In this document: positions 9,789 to 22,775 of the stretch, piece by piece
Numbering within the stretch: position 1 is the stretch's first letter
Layout: the number at the start of each line of letters is the position of its first letter
Origin: Plectrocnemia conspersa
Lineage: Eukaryota > Arthropoda > Insecta > Trichoptera > Polycentropodidae
Length of the DNA stretch: 64,000 bases
NCBI GenBank assembly: GCA_009617715.1
Contig: VTFK01000120.1
Location: forward strand, 620,001-684,000
Reading direction: 5' to 3'
The notes under the pieces: generated by a model
What the model was told of the DNA's origin: nothing
The model's database searches: none
Seen by the model: the letters and a program-made list of their open reading frames with translations, nothing else
Position numbers and translations under genes: made by a program

Positions 9789-11690
9789 AATCCATAGTAA
9801 TACCTATCATATTTTTAAAACATCAGCTATCATGTTTTTCAGTTAGAGTTTGTATTTTGGACTTGACCTAATGAAAGTTCTAAAGCAATTAGTATTAGAA
9901 AGGGCTTGCGTATCGTGTCTTTTCTCTATCCCTCTTTTTCATTTCTCTTTTCGACGATTCAACCTCCAATGTTGGGGTCAACTTATATACATTGGGGTCA
10001 AAAATATAAATAAAATATGACAAAACTACAAAAATAAGATTGATAATATTTATTGAATTTAAATCAGTTAATAACAATTTTTTTTTTTTTTATAAAATAC
10101 ATTTCGGCATTTACAATCACTTTGTTAATAAGAACTATATTATTACGAAGTTAATATTAACAAGTGTTTCTTAAAACTTATTAATTCTCATCTTAAAATA
10201 TTTTCCAAAGTTTTTTTAATTCTTTGCGAAAAAATTTAATAATAATTTTGTGGGGGTCGATTTAATTGGTCAATCTACGCCAAGTTGGAAACAGTGTATT
10301 TTGCAGCGAATAACTTGTTTCTGATTGCCAAATCAAAATACCAAATACCGGTTAACCAGAATGTTAGAATATTGGTACTTAGTATTAGGCATTAAAAGCC
10401 ATATTAAGATCTCTTCTATAAATATATTAAATAAAGATATGGGTATAGGCAAAGAAGACAATCAAAGTCTAAAATATAGAACAGTTATACGTGATATAAG
10501 GGACCCTTAATTTGTTAATTAAATTAAATTTATTGACTTATATGTCAATTTTCCTGATTTAGAGTCTTCAGATGATTACTGAATCTCGAACATGAACAGA
10601 ATCCGTTCGTAGACTAAGAGACTAAGTTCACATTTTATATTAATATGAGCCAATCCTTGATTGATTTTCATTGCTAATTAATTTAACTAACAAAGCTATA
10701 TATAATTACGTAGAGTTGTTATATTATAAATACTATTTCTGACAATAAATTATTGACAAATAATTGAACAATCCGAAAAACTAAAGAAATTGCATTCATA
10801 AATCCAGTTATGATATATGGTGGATGTATCTCAGGAATGTTCAACGCTGTTAGGTATACGTGTTAATTTAAGGTTTATATTCGGTTAATTCCTTTACAAG
10901 ACTTCTCAAACTGTTTTCGAGCGAGCGATTATAATTTTCTATTAAAAACATCTAATTTAGGTAGTCGATCGTTTTTTAAATATTCGGAAAGTCGTTGAGA
11001 AGTCTTCAACGAAAGTCGATTAGGGTAGTTTCTCATGTAGCTTAAAAACCATAAAACATACCTTAACGGTGGCGTGATTTAACGTTTACAATTTTGTAGT
11101 GAGTAAAAGAAGAATCCCTCGCGCCGGGAGACTGCTCCACTCGCGTATAAGAAAAGTGACCTCCTAGGGAGGACTAGCATACCTTAAATCTAAAAATTGT
11201 ATTCTACATATATTCGTGGACGTAAAACTTTAATTAACTATTACCACGGATCTCTTAAAAGTCATTAACCCATTGTCTATAAATAGCGATAAATAACGCC
11301 TTAAAATAATTAGTAATGTAAAAAAAAACTATTTTCTAATCATTGCTATTAAACTCGCTTAATTATATTTAATGTAGAAACTCACTGTTTAGTATTCAAA
11401 TTTAATGTATCTAACAGCTTTTGATTATACGTATCGAGTAGTACCTGTACGACTTCCATCAGATTGTTATGCCATTACTAATAGCATGTAGGAATATTTT
11501 AACAAGTTTCAATGATAGGTTATCAACGATAATAAAAACATCCATTAAGGATTATTCTTGATATATCTATAAGCACATACATTCTTATTTTAAATAGTAT
11601 TGATAAATAAATGTGCTTTATTTATATTGGATTTGTTATAGGGGCGTTATCCTCTGCCTCTGCTGCTACCATAATACTTCAATTCCATAT
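9789..11690. other. AT-rich non-coding stretch
   Basis: No gene supported. A 61-codon frame at 10325-10510 has no recognisable domain. GGGGTCAA words repeat near 9973-9998. A more mixed patch at 11040-11170 holds nothing recognised. Confidence 0.5.
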
Positions 11691-12190
11691 TTGATTGCAC
11701 GTACGAAGCGAGTAAGATAGTATTCTCCCACTCTTCTCAAACTCAAGTTTGTCGGACCGACTTACTTACGCCCAATCTTCAAGTGTCCAGTCTCGGTCTC
11801 GTGTTTAAGTTCTCAAGGTGATCACTATCGCGCTTTGCATTCGTACATACAAACTGTATGTCTTCAACTGTCAAAAACACATGTTTATCGAGTGCATTTT
11901 TACAATTCCCGTAGAACAATTTCGTGTACAGCGTCACACACAAAGTTGCATATTTTACACGTCGACGAGCGTGTTTACACGTCGACCAGTGTGTCACACA
12001 TTTGTGTCGTCCGTTGTAAACGACCGCCCCCGCTGAGCACCTCAAGATCAGATGACCAGCTTCACCCACGAACCTTGCTCGTTTTTTCACATCGCCTCGC
12101 TATCCTTGCCGGTTTGATTAATCGTCCAGGGCCGGGAATTCGGAGGCGGTCGCCCATTATTTTAAATTGAAATTCCGTCGCGTTCTCTAT
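11691..12190. other. G+C-richer island with repeated TTTACACGTCGAC
   Basis: TTTACACGTCGAC occurs at 11954-11966 and 11974-11986 (period 20). Frames of 103 (minus) and 111 (plus) codons overlap each other and match nothing known; both look like by-products of fewer stops. Candidate regulatory module. Confidence 0.35.
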
Positions 12191-13095
12191 CCTAGTGTGT
12201 GCAGTGGAAATTTTTACACAAATTAAAGAGCTTAATAATAAATAAATTTTATATTATATATGATAAAAAAAAGTTAAAAGTATGACCTTTTGACCCGTCG
12301 CATAGTTCGGTGCGATGCTGTTATTTATTTCGCGACCTCTGCGCGACCGGTCGTTATTCTGATGATTTTGTATGAAAACTCATTATCGAATATGGATAGG
12401 TGTGAATAACACGAGTGTGTTAACATAAAAAAAATGTAAAATTGCTTATAAATTTTCCTTGAGGTCATAAATATACATTTATAATAAACGAGAAATAAAT
12501 TAATATGCTGAAAAATACTCCTTAGTTTCATATTTTAATTGTAGTGTTTACTTTTTATTTTCATTGAAGTATGATTCTTACCTGCTATTACTTTATCCGT
12601 TGAAAAATCATCAGAGAGTGTATGAAATTAGTATGAATAAATCTAAAATTGTAAAATATTGCTTAGTCAGGCCAACAAAAAAATCGCTATCCTTTCTCTC
12701 GTTGATGACTCAAACCCTACTGTACGGTTTACGTTTCAAAGTCATTAGTATCCCTGGTTTCTCAGAGACACCCAGAAGAGTGACTTAATTAAATTCCTTT
12801 TGATAAGCCATCGCTTTTTATTTTTCTTAGAAATACCTGACAGAGATTTTTATATTTAAAGTGGTTCCGAAAAACATTGTTATCTCCTCTGTTGTGAAAA
12901 AGGTGGCAACGAAACAGTTGCCACAAAACTAGCATGCTACATATAAAAAAATAGCATATGTATTTAAAAAAAATATTTGTTAAAAAACAGTGGATAATAC
13001 ATAAATTTATATAAATATACTAAAATTATCTTTTTATTTTGAATAATTTAATGTATCAATGAATTCATTACATAAAATAAAATTATTAAAAAAAT
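12191..13095. other. AT-rich stretch
   Basis: No gene seen. GTGGCAAC/GTTGCCAC form a short 8-bp inverted repeat near 12903-12924. Confidence 0.5.
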
Positions 13096-14370
13096 CTAAA
13101 AACATTATTTACATCTTGTTTTTTATAAAAAAAATCTATTTGATATGACGCGTAGAAATAATATTGTTGTATTTTATAAAATCAAATAGTTTGTTATTTC
13201 ATATATTATGGATAAAACAGTATGTTTTATGTATACAATAGTGTGTTATTAACTGAATCATTTGATTAACGGTAATAAATCTATTGAAAAATCAGTGATA
13301 AATTTAATGTGTTTATTAAAATTTTAATTAAATAAAAATTACTTTTATTCTTAGTATAAACTGTATTAAAATAATATTTTATTCTATAAAATCAAACAGT
13401 TTGTTATTAAATATAGATAAATTTTTATATACACAATAATATGTCATTATCTAAATTATTTGATAACAGTATCGAATCCTTTAAGAAAATTAGCGGTAGT
13501 ATATTTGTTATATTTTAACCGAAAATCATCTATTTATTTATTTATTTACTTAGCTAATATAGCTAATTGTTTATATACTAAAAAAATTTAATCTTAACGT
13601 TAACAGAAACATGAATATTTCTTAATGTACGTAGGTGTTTTTTTATTCCATTGAGGAAACCCGCTACATTTTTAATTTTGCGGATTATCCAAGGAATAGC
13701 ATTATTATTATACAAATTCATACATCTGTACATTATTATTATTATCTATCAAGAAATTAAATTATTAAATATAATTAAAATCAAAATATAGTTCTAAATA
13801 TAAACTGCTTTAAAATAATATTATATTCCTTAAAAACAGATGTTTAAAATCGTGCCATTTAATTATGACGCGTGTGAATATTATTGTTGTATTTTATAAA
13901 TTCATCAAACAGTTATTATTTATATAAAACTAAATTATTTTATTGACATCTTTTGAATTATTATTAAAATTACCTAAAAGAAAAGACTATAATATTATAA
14001 TATATTTTTTTATTCCATTGAGGAAACCCGCTACATTTTTATTTTTACGGACTGTTCTAGGAATATTATTATACAAATTTATACCTCTACATTATTATTA
14101 TTATCTAGGAATAAATTAAATTATTAAATATAATTAAAATCTAGTTCTAAATATAAACTGCTTTAAAATATTATTATATTCTCTAAAAATCAACAGTTAA
14201 TTATTCCGCGTGAGAATAATATTGTTGTATTTTATAAATTCAGGTTGATATAAATCAAACAGTTAATAAATATAAAACTAAATTATTTTATTGCCATTGT
14301 TGTATCCTTTAAAGTATTATAAAATAACCTAAAATAACTATATACCTATTTGTTTAAGAAACAATCGATT
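13096..14370. repeat. Nested tandem duplications with non-LTR 3' ends
   Basis: Two units with a period of about 367 bp (near 13630-13990 and 14000-14345) both carry TTCCATTGAGGAAACCCGC and GTTGTATTTTATAAATTCA. Upstream, two units of about 225 bp (13140-13480) share ATAAAATCAAA(T/C)AGTTTGTTA. The motif ATTGTTGTATTTTATAAA recurs at about 13166, 13890, 14222 and 14760. Read on the minus strand, the larger units contain remnants of the retrotransposon also seen at 18340. Confidence 0.75.
13600..14110 (-). pseudogene. Non-LTR retrotransposon 3' ends, two duplicated remnants
   Basis: On the minus strand the remnants read KNVAGFLNGIKKHLRTLRN (about 13625-13690) and KNVAGFLNGIKKY (about 14000-14045). 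The plus-strand copy near 18722-18776 reads ITGFINGIKKHLRTYRN. The first copy runs on toward TAAATAAATAAATAAATAG at about 13520, matching the A/T-rich tail of such elements. Both are 5'-truncated, and the second appears to derive from the local tandem duplication. Confidence 0.65.
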
Positions 14371-15640
14371 AACAACAATTTGTTTAACCCTTTTAACACA
14401 AATACATTTCGGATCATTTTTTTTAATATTTAAACTGCACAGAAATAGGACAGCTTTGTGTAATATATTTGATAGCAAACCATTGTGTTTTCATAACTTT
14501 TGAAAAAGTTATGTATATGCTTATATAACATAATATATTTTAACCATGATCTAATTATTATTTTTTCAGTAAACTTTTATGCCATTTTTTGGAACTTATC
14601 TTTTAATTTTGTAAGAAATAAGTGATCTTCTTTTTTTTTGCATTCCTTCCATACTTTTTTATGCGATATTAGTTCTTGTAATAATCTAACCATTAATATG
14701 TATGAACTGCTTATTCTTATGAAAAAATAAGATGAAATGGTTTACTATTCGTCCAATATTGTTGTATTTTATAAAATGAAACAGTTTTTTTATTGTAAAT
14801 ACAATAAAAAAAACTGCGTAAAATTAGTTAAAATTCAATAAAAAATCAATTTTTTGTATCTATTTCTAAATTATTCCTAATAAGTATTAAATCATAGTTT
14901 TAAAACAATTAATAAAATATTTAAAATTTCATTTGAGATTTTAGTAAAGGCTGAAACAATAATAGAAACACTTTTCTCTACCTTTTGTTAACATTCAATT
15001 AAAATTTGCATTGAACGCTAATTATTTATGAAGCTTTGAATATTTTTTTATATAGATGAAACAACGCAAATAAATATAGAATTACCATAAAATTAATAAC
15101 CTAGCTTAACACCAAATGCTTATCGGTTAAAAGCAAGAGGCAAGGATGAAAACTTTTTTGTATTGCGATGTTGAGATTTTGTTCATTTACGCCCATCGTA
15201 AAAAATTACTATTTTATTTTACTATTTTCAACTTAAGTCGAAGAATCCATATGGTTATAATATGGCACATAATTAACAAAGAAGGTTTTGAATTCATCCC
15301 TTTTCAAATTTTTATAAAAAGTATCTACTCTAAAATAGATTCACATTATTACAATTCTAGTTGTTATGCTGTCAAAATTATAACTGATTTCTATATAATT
15401 TGACGAATAACATTTTATAGTATTTTTTATGATTTTTAATTAGCTGCCCGCCTTGTTCGTAAAGATGGCTTACGCAACCTGCATAAAAATGTTAAAAGTT
15501 CACCGTTTAATTAAAATTAAAATTTAATGGTAGAGAAAAATTCATTTACTGATAATTATTATTTTTTAATTATGATATTATAGCTTATTCGCATAGCAAA
15601 TCATCCGTTACAACTATTCTAAAAAAATCCGTTAAAAATC
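14371..15640. other. AT-rich non-coding stretch
   Basis: No gene supported. An 85-codon frame at 15146-15403 is rich in Ile, Phe and Tyr, as expected from A/T bias. Confidence 0.5.
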
Positions 15641-16160
15641 ACACTCCACCTTGATTGATCACATTCAATAAACGCCTGAAACGCCAACGTTGCTTTTTCA
15701 CACACCGCTTTATTAAACGATCATCTCACGATTAATTAAAGCCGTTACAAATGGACCGCGCGTCCGACTCGGATAAGTATAAAGCGTTTCTGTAATCCAA
15801 TAATGGATCGCCTCGGCTACTTGCTCACTTCGGATTGATGGTCATTGTTCGAGCAGTGGTTTTCTTGCGACCCGCAGAGACCGACAAATGACGGGTCATA
15901 AACGCTTGTGACGTGATAGTGCGCTTATGTCATTGTGCTAAGCTTTTCCTCGTTGGGTATTGCAGAATTTAAAGTTTAAATGAATATTATATGAAATATT
16001 GATATTGAACGTTCTCTGAATGAATCAAAATATGAGATAGAGTGGTTGGAAACGATTAGAGGAGTCGTAGATCGTGGCCGTACCCCGGAGCGTCTCGATT
16101 ACTGAACCGCTCGTTAATCAACCGTTTCGTTACTACCACTGCACAAGACGATTTGTTTTA
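15641..16160. other. G+C-richer island
   Basis: Low-repeat sequence with several ATTA/TAAT words and CpGs (ACCGCGCGTCCGACTCGG near 15752). No convincing frame. Candidate cis-regulatory module. Confidence 0.3.
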
Positions 16161-16650
16161 ATTTACGAACAATGTGTATGAGTTTATTCTATCTATAGTA
16201 TCCATGAAAATAACAGACTTAAGACGTTTCTTAATCTGAAAATGTAACACCAATACAAGATCAATTAAATTAGAATATATTTTTATATGTTAGGAATCTA
16301 AGACAAGAATATTTTTGCGGTAATATAACTGGGCTCGTTTCCTAAACTATTACATATTACCTTATTTTTAAAAAAATACATATTTTTTCTATTTATATTT
16401 GATAACTGTGCGGTACTAATCTTCCACCGTTAATTCTGATTATATATCCATATAGTTCTTACAGTGTCAGAAATATCAACATGAATCTTCTCAAAGTTTT
16501 AATGGAAGATGAAGCTTGCTTTCTAGCCTGATTACATTATATAACATGAATATGATACTAATATATTCGAGAATCATCCAAAAAATAAGCTCACTTTATA
16601 TGTATATGTATATAATAATAGTAGTCTTTGTCTGTGTATTGTGTGCTCTG
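16161..16650. other. AT-rich stretch
   Basis: Nothing recognisable. Confidence 0.5.
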
Positions 16651-16920
16651 TATAGCATTTAAATGGCGGTTCATTTGTCTCCGAACTCACCTGCATCACG
16701 ACCCTGTGAGCTAATTAGGAGTTGCCACCTCTTGCAACCACAAGTGGCGCATTCTGTCACAGTTCAGCATCCACTCCTGATTGCCTCTAATGAGGCTGCT
16801 TACACAGATCCACAGTCACACTCGAGTTCCCAACGGAACGTCGTCGATAGAATGCCTGCATATGTAAGCATTCGAGCCGTGAGCTTACTGATAGAGCGGA
16901 ATTTGCCACAGGGTTAGTTC
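16651..16920 (+). other. G+C-richer island with an 84-codon frame
   Basis: An ATG-initiated frame at 16663-16917 reads MAVHLSPNSPASRPCELIRS and onward; it has no signal peptide, membrane segment or known domain. CTAATTAGG near 16709 is a homeodomain-type core. It could be a small protein, an exon or a conserved non-coding element; the sequence alone does not decide. Confidence 0.25.
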
Positions 16921-17820
16921 ATTACAATTGTTCAAGAATAAAAGCAAATATGAAATATTTTATTTTGTTATAGTATTAAAATTTAACTATAAAAAGTTTT
17001 CTCTAACTATTTTGGTTTATTTATACATACATATATAATACTCGTGAGTTAAAGTAAATTATTAAAAAAAATGTGAATTTATATAATCATAATCTTTAAA
17101 TCGGTTCTCTCAAACATTGTGGTTCATAATGTGAAATTTGATCCCAAGTTTTCCTGGTGTTAGTCATCAACTTACTCCAATAAAAATCGTGATCTATCAT
17201 TGATAATTTATATATTGAAATTTATGAATAGATATGTATCACTAGAGATTTATGCCATATTTTATATGCAAAATTACATTGCCATTGTAACGGTGACGCC
17301 TACGAGCTTTCAATATTAAAAAAAGTATTCTGTATACGAAGATTCTGTAAGTCTGTAAAATGTATCGTTCAAAGCTATTAGATACTCTAATTCTATGTAT
17401 TGAATACCAAATATTTATTTTAGATTAAGTTATACACTATATTTATTTAGAACTATAATTTAAAATATTGATTTTATTGAATAAAAAAACCTTTTTATAT
17501 ATATTTTTTCATAACAACTATTAGCTCTCATTTTTTGCTTGAAAAAAATACAAAAAATATTTAACTGCGTTTTTACGATTAATTCTAATATATTATGATA
17601 CTTCACAGTTTATTAGAAAAAATAAAATCATAAAAAAATATTACTTTTGATACCATATTTTAGCAATTTCGGGTTTCGAGGCCAAATGGGTTTGAATTTA
17701 CAGACAAAATAGACGCTGTAAAAGCTAGTGACAGATTATTTGATAAATATATATAAAAAAATACATATATAGATAAACGTAGATGCTACTGTCAGGTAGT
17801 GGAGTTGAGATAAACGGTTT
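16921..17820. other. AT-rich stretch with repeat fragments
   Basis: It contains a degraded SINE A head on the minus strand (about 17119-17176) and a fragment shared with 28640. Otherwise A/T-rich and without a gene. Confidence 0.5.
17287..17343 (+). repeat. Fragment shared with 28640-28695
   Basis: Both copies carry ACG(A/G)GC-type blocks around GACGCC(T/C)ACGAGCTTTCAAT, then an A run and GTATACGA. A shorter match (TGACGCCTACGAGTT) occurs near 1981. Probably an old dispersed repeat. Confidence 0.6.
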
Positions 17821-17823
17821 TCG

Positions 17824-18275
17824 ATGGCGTGTCGAGTTGTATTATTGTCGGCTGTGATTTCATGGAGCAGTTGGGATCTGTCTTGATAGACGTTTCGCTG
17901 ATGAGTCTCATATCTATGCAGTATTTTATCTCACCTCTGCTGTTGTTATAATACTGGTTCGAAACAACTCTGAAAAATCACAAATGAGGATGTTTATAAA
18001 CTAATTGTATTGCTTCTTAGACATGCCCATGAGATGTGATAACGCTTTAAAATATAAACGTTTCAGATAGCCACTCAGGCGATCAGTAACTGAAGGGTAG
18101 AAAAGCAATAGTATTATGCGCAGGGTAGAACGTTTGTCTAGCGCTCATCATTTTTGGCAAAAAAAAAATTTTCAACAAAATTTATTAGTGTTCGTAAATA
18201 TTTCAAATTATTACGCAATTTTTTGGTCACGAGATCTCTTTTCCATTGTTGTTAAAATACTGTGTGTGGACTAAC
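17824..18275 (+). repeat. R1 dispersed repeat, copy 1
   Basis: Starts GGCGTGTCGAGTTGTATTAT, continues through GTTCGAAACAACTCTG and TGCGCAGGGTAGAA, and ends near TTTGGTCACGAGATCTC. Other R1 copies share these blocks in the same order (22660, 30296, 50700, 54190, 60215). No protein is encoded in any copy. The class of element is unknown. Confidence 0.75.
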
Positions 18276-18339
18276 TTTTGAGACTTTGCACCATCTTTCC
18301 GTTTGTTTGAAACTCTCGTTAGAATTTTTTTAATTATTG

Positions 18340-18920
18340 TGCAACACTATTAAATATGATAAATAAATTAGACAAACAAATGATGCAAAAATTACAAAAT
18401 AGGGCAATGAGAGTAATCTTAAATAAAAAATAGATTAACTAATTGTAAAAGTATGATTGATAGATTAGAATGGTTGAATGTTCAAGAAATATTGAGTATG
18501 AATGTTTTAGTATTTATATATAAGTTAGAAAATAATATGTTACCAGAATATTTTAATAAGTATTTAATAAGAAATAAAGATGTACATAAATATAATACTA
18601 GAAATAGAGAAAATTTAAAGATAATTAAGTATAAGAAAACGAGTACGGCTAGGGGAATTATGTATGGAGGTTTTGATTTATATAATAACCTTCCAAGAGA
18701 AATCCGAAACAGCAAAAAAATATAACGGGTTTCATAAATGGAATAAAAAAACACCTTCGTACATATAGAAATAAATTATAATATTAAGTCTTTATTAATG
18801 TATATTTTTATTTTTTATTTCTGTTATGTATTTTTTATATATTTTTATATATGTTTACTAAATTTGTTAGATGTAAAGATTAGCTATTAAGCTAAATAAA
18901 TTAATAAAATAAATAAATAA
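18340..18920 (+). pseudogene. Non-LTR retrotransposon 3' end (Jockey/CR1-like RT C-terminus)
   Basis: Remnant frames read QKLQNRAMRVILNK, a stop, then the 90-codon frame 18453-18725 with MIDRLEWLNVQEILSMN, NMLPEYFNKYL, KYNTRNRENLKI and FDLYNNLPREIRNSK. These are the typical C-terminal blocks after the reverse transcriptase domain in Jockey/CR1-clade elements. A shift of frame then gives ITGFINGIKKHLRTYRNKL and a stop. The copy is 5'-truncated and ends in an ATAAATAAATAAA-type tail at about 18920, as expected for target-primed insertion. The same family is at 13.5-14.1 kb on the other strand. Confidence 0.85.
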
Positions 18921-19325
18921 ACTCTAAGTTATGCAGATGGTTGCAACTCCCAAATAAATACCTAATTTTTAGCAATTAAATGTTTGTAATTTAAAAATTA
19001 TTGTTTATAGATTTATAAAGTCGATTATTTATTGAATATTGGTTGTAATAAATCTAATAATATATTTGAAGTCAGTGCATAACTTTTATCATAATAAGAC
19101 GAAAAAATAACATATTACGAGTAGCAAATAAAAAATATAACAAAAAAAAATATTTATTTATTAAAAATCTTTCGTTACATCACAACAAGGTAAACACAAT
19201 CAACAACCACTAAATTCAATATCTGTAAATCAATAATAACTATTTTATAGATTGAAGACTATTAATAAAACTGTCAATTAATAGCTGTCACTATGTACGA
19301 ACTAATACATTTTTTTTAATTATTC
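18921..19325. other. AT-rich stretch
   Basis: Nothing recognisable. Confidence 0.5.
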
Positions 19326-19410
19326 CTTAGCGAGATTAGGAAAACATGGAAAACTTAATTTGTGTTGATTGATCGATATTAAATTTATATAATAATTTCT
19401 AATTAAGATC
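19326..19410 (-). repeat. SINE A tail fragment
   Basis: GCGAGATTAGGAAAA and the following A/T block match the 3' part of the SINE A copies at 34182 and 41954. The tRNA-like head is absent. Confidence 0.45.
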
Positions 19411-19438
19411 TATTCATTTAAGTCGATAAGTATCCTTC

Positions 19439-19846
19439 TTGAAGTCGTCGGTACTTGTGGTCTATACCATATTTGCGTTAACACAGTCAGTTCGAGAGCT
19501 ATATGTTTCATCATTATACAATATATTACGTTCGATTTATCATTACTCCTGTTTATATTCTGAACAAATTAATAGAAATTTAAATAATTACTATGTATAT
19601 CGAGCTTATATCCGTATCGTGTGCTTTAGAGCTAATAGTAGGGGGCGTAAACCCAAACTTATCATCTCTTTCTCTGTATTAAGCGCGTGTTACGAAGGTA
19701 AGGCCAGGACCTTCTTAGAGCGAAATGATAGTTTTTGGTACCGTACTATATATTATACGCAGTTATGTAGACCCGCTGTACCCCCACTACGTATGTTATT
19801 AGGGATCTATGATTGTTGTGAATATATATATAATCAATATCTTTAG
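19439..19846 (+). other. 135-codon open frame without domain
   Basis: The frame opens at a TTG; there is no ATG until codon 118. The translation (SRGRKPKLIISFSVLSACYE and onward) matches nothing I recognise. The middle is more G+C-rich than its flanks and includes a CTCF-like GTAGGGGGCG at 19638. Probably non-coding, perhaps a regulatory block. Confidence 0.25.
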
Positions 19847-20552
19847 GTATTAATCACCGACAATCGTCAAACAACAAACAAACTTGACCAAATAGAAAGC
19901 AATAGGTTATATGCATTACTACTACAGTAAAAACTGTTTCTGTTTTCTTTCTCAGTTTTAAATTAATTCAAAATGTAATACACATGTGCTAGCAATGAAT
20001 TTTATAGGGATGTAAAGTAGGTAGTAGTATGATAATTTTGTATTTTTTATGTATCATGCATATTTTTTATTATATACAAAAATGTATATATTACCTTTTT
20101 AAATTATATTAAATTAATTTTAGTGCTTTTAGTAAAATGACTCAGGAGCAGATTTTTCTGTCGATTCTCTGAAATTTTCTGTAACGATAACTAAAAAATA
20201 AAATCTTAATAATACAATTTAAAGTAATTTTAAATTTCAGGCATTGATTAAATTATCATATATAGATAGAAATATTGTAGTACGTTAATACATCACTAAA
20301 ATTAAAATTTTATTGACAGATGCGTTTATAATCTCATGTTATTCGCTCGTTAAAAGGCAATATATATATTTAATAATATTTTTGTAAAAAATACGCAGAT
20401 ATTTTATGTCTTTTTTTATTACCAACATGACGATAGTCCAATGCGTTTAACACCATCAACCACTGCTAAGTAAGTAGTGAGATAACAGTCTGTACATAGG
20501 TGACACCTATTTTATAATTCATTAGCTATTAATAATTTTATTTTAAATATTC
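19847..20552. other. AT-rich stretch
   Basis: No gene seen. Confidence 0.5.
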
Positions 20553-20679
20553 AGCTGTGAGATTAAGAAAAATCTAGGAAAAAATTTAACCCCCATTCCC
20601 GAATACATTGAAAAACACTAGGATTCATATGGTATTCAAATCCTGGTCTTTCATGTATGTCACTGACTTATACCACTGT
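20553..20679 (-). repeat. SINE A copy
   Basis: Read on the minus strand: AGTGGTATAAGTCAGTGACA, then a degenerate B box (GGATTTGAATACC), and the AATCTCACAGC tail. Internal part shortened relative to the copy at 34182. Confidence 0.65.
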
Positions 20680-20739
20680 TTTTGTTTTTATATAAAAAAT
20701 CGTTCCTTATAAAAAATTGAAAGCAGGAAAAGTCACACG

Positions 20740-21270
20740 ACCCTGCCTGGTATGAAGACGTCGCATCATCGAACCGTTCCGGTGCGCGATTCCTCAGATA
20801 GACCGCTCGGGTCAGGCACCAGGGGTCGGCAAATATGGACTCCTCTCCGGAGATCTTCATCTGCACGACAACAAAGGCCGGGCAAAAAGCTAATAACTCC
20901 CATAGCCTCACATCTGTTTCATTGGGCTGCCTTGTTGTTGTTGTTCCTCTCCGGGGCGAGATAAACAGCGTATTACTCGGCCGGCAACAAGCACAACGAA
21001 CGGCGTACTAAATCGCTTGTCGCGACTAAGTAGACGTGCAATTTATATATCAATGCTCGCATGATCCCTATTGTGAGCTTTTCTTATCATTAACCGGTGC
21101 TCGGTTGCTTGCGATGACTCATGACTCGCGGGTCGTGTGACTTAATAAGAATTTCTGCAGCGGGTGCGCGCTAATGGACGCGGACATTAACGGGGTTCGA
21201 TTATTCAAATCCGTATAAGTGCAAAATGCAATTATTCAACTGAATAGGTGACGGTAATGGGAAGAATTGT
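20740..21270. other. G+C-richer island
   Basis: CpG-rich, non-repetitive block (GGTGCGCGATTCC, CCGGAGATCTTC, CTCTCCGGGGCGAG). Overlapping 70- and 83-codon frames on opposite strands match nothing. Candidate regulatory module. Confidence 0.3.
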
Positions 21271-21374
21271 AAATTATACAATAATTGCTTTGACTATTTT
21301 GACATCCTTTTAAGTATATAAATCATCGGGCTTTAGTAGGCAAAGTTAGAAAAAATATATGAGATTATTTTACT

Positions 21375-21540
21375 CGGTTAGCTCAGTCGGGACTCAGCCA
21401 CGGTGACGTTGAGTTTGTGATCCTTTCGCTTTAGTTCAATGCATAGATTGAGGCTAAGCTCGACCTCCTACCTGGGCTGTCGCGAGTGACAGTCGCGGTC
21501 GGGTACACCGGCGCGAAACTATAGATTACCTCAAGCATCT
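21375..21540 (+). repeat. tRNA-like SINE fragment (type C?)
   Basis: TTAGCTCAGTCGG (21378-21390) fits a tRNA A box, and TAGTTCAATGC near 21432 is a poor B box. A CTGTCGCGAGTGACAG stem-loop follows. No cloverleaf can be drawn, so this is a SINE remnant rather than a tRNA gene. Confidence 0.35.
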
Positions 21541-21945
21541 TTAACACATTTAAGGTGATAATAGATATCAGGAATCGGACAGACAAAAGAGATACCGGTT
21601 ATTTGCGCTCTGCTTACCAAATAAATTCCTACTCTTAAGTTTGAGGTTTGATAAGCACACTTTATTACGTAAACGCCTTTTATAACGCAATTTAGAGCTA
21701 TATGCTTCTAGTTTATTAAACTTATTCTTATTATTTATGTATATCCTTATAATTGAGTACCAAATAATGCATAGAAAATACATTAAGCTTATTCATTACA
21801 TATTAATATTGATTTACATTACATTTTTTTCCCACAAATATGCGATATACTGATTTACATATTAATTATATACCTAATCTAATATAACCAATGATTTTAT
21901 TTTATATATTATAATAGTAAAAAATAAATCTGTTAACCCTGAAAA
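21541..21945. other. AT-rich stretch
   Basis: No gene supported. Confidence 0.5.
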
Positions 21946-22480
21946 TAATCAAAACTAATGGAGCGTCGGTATCGTGTAAGCTTTTCGCGTGTTGGCAGGG
22001 GTGCCAGAAGTTGCTAGAATAGCTCCTTTGTTCCGATGAAGATCTTGGAGTCTGGGCGCCGGTCGTGACCTGTGTTCTCACACCTCTTCCTGCGTCGTGT
22101 GCTCCTGATATGTCGATAATGATATGCACATGTTAATTCCAACCATTGTTACACGACTCTACTACTCTCTAAATCCGCTCTACTTCCTGAACCAGCATCG
22201 AATACTACCAAAATAACAATATATGGTACTTGTTTAGCTGCCTTCGTTCTCCCTTTTCCATATGCTTGAAAACTGGAAGCAAATATTTTCCAATGAGTGT
22301 TAAGAACGTGGCTATGCTTCGGATCAGATTTGTGTTGTAGGAGGTGTAATGACGGCCACGGACACCTAGGGCCGAGGCCACGATTTACCAGCCCTTATTA
22401 CACGCTCGCTCCTGACCACTCAGGTCACGCTCGCCACCAACACCTACAATCAGCCACTGTCTTTTTTATTTGTGAATTAA
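21946..22480. other. G+C-richer island
   Basis: Blocks such as CTTGGAGTCTGGGCGCCGG and ACACCTAGGGCCGAGGCC without a convincing frame. Candidate regulatory module. Confidence 0.3.
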
Positions 22481-22659
22481 ACCTTCTGTGATGTTCGCAT
22501 GTAGTCGAGAGAAGACAGTACGTATCATCAAGCTCCTCGGTACTTTTTTTATTCGACACGCTTATCACATTTAGTTCGCTTTGTCGCAACATCTTGTCCA
22601 ATATCATTATAAAGTAAATGAAACAACTTATTGGTTGATCTTAATCTGCAATGGATCGA

Positions 22660-22775
22660 TTCTATTTGATATGCTGGATTTTGTCACTTGTCATTGTCAA
22701 TAACGCATGGATCCCAACTGCTTCACAATATCACAGCCGACAATAATACAACTCGAAACGTCAGCGAAAGTTGTT
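22660..22775 (-). repeat. R1 dispersed repeat, copy 2 (5' fragment)
   Basis: On the minus strand it reads GTTTCGAGTTGTATTATTGT, CGGCTGTGATATTGTG and AGCAGTTGGGAT, matching the start of R1 copy 1. The rest of R1 is missing. Confidence 0.7.

Noticed and set aside
19439..19846. 135-codon frame as a host gene
   Set aside because: No ATG near the start, no domain, and no splice or promoter support.
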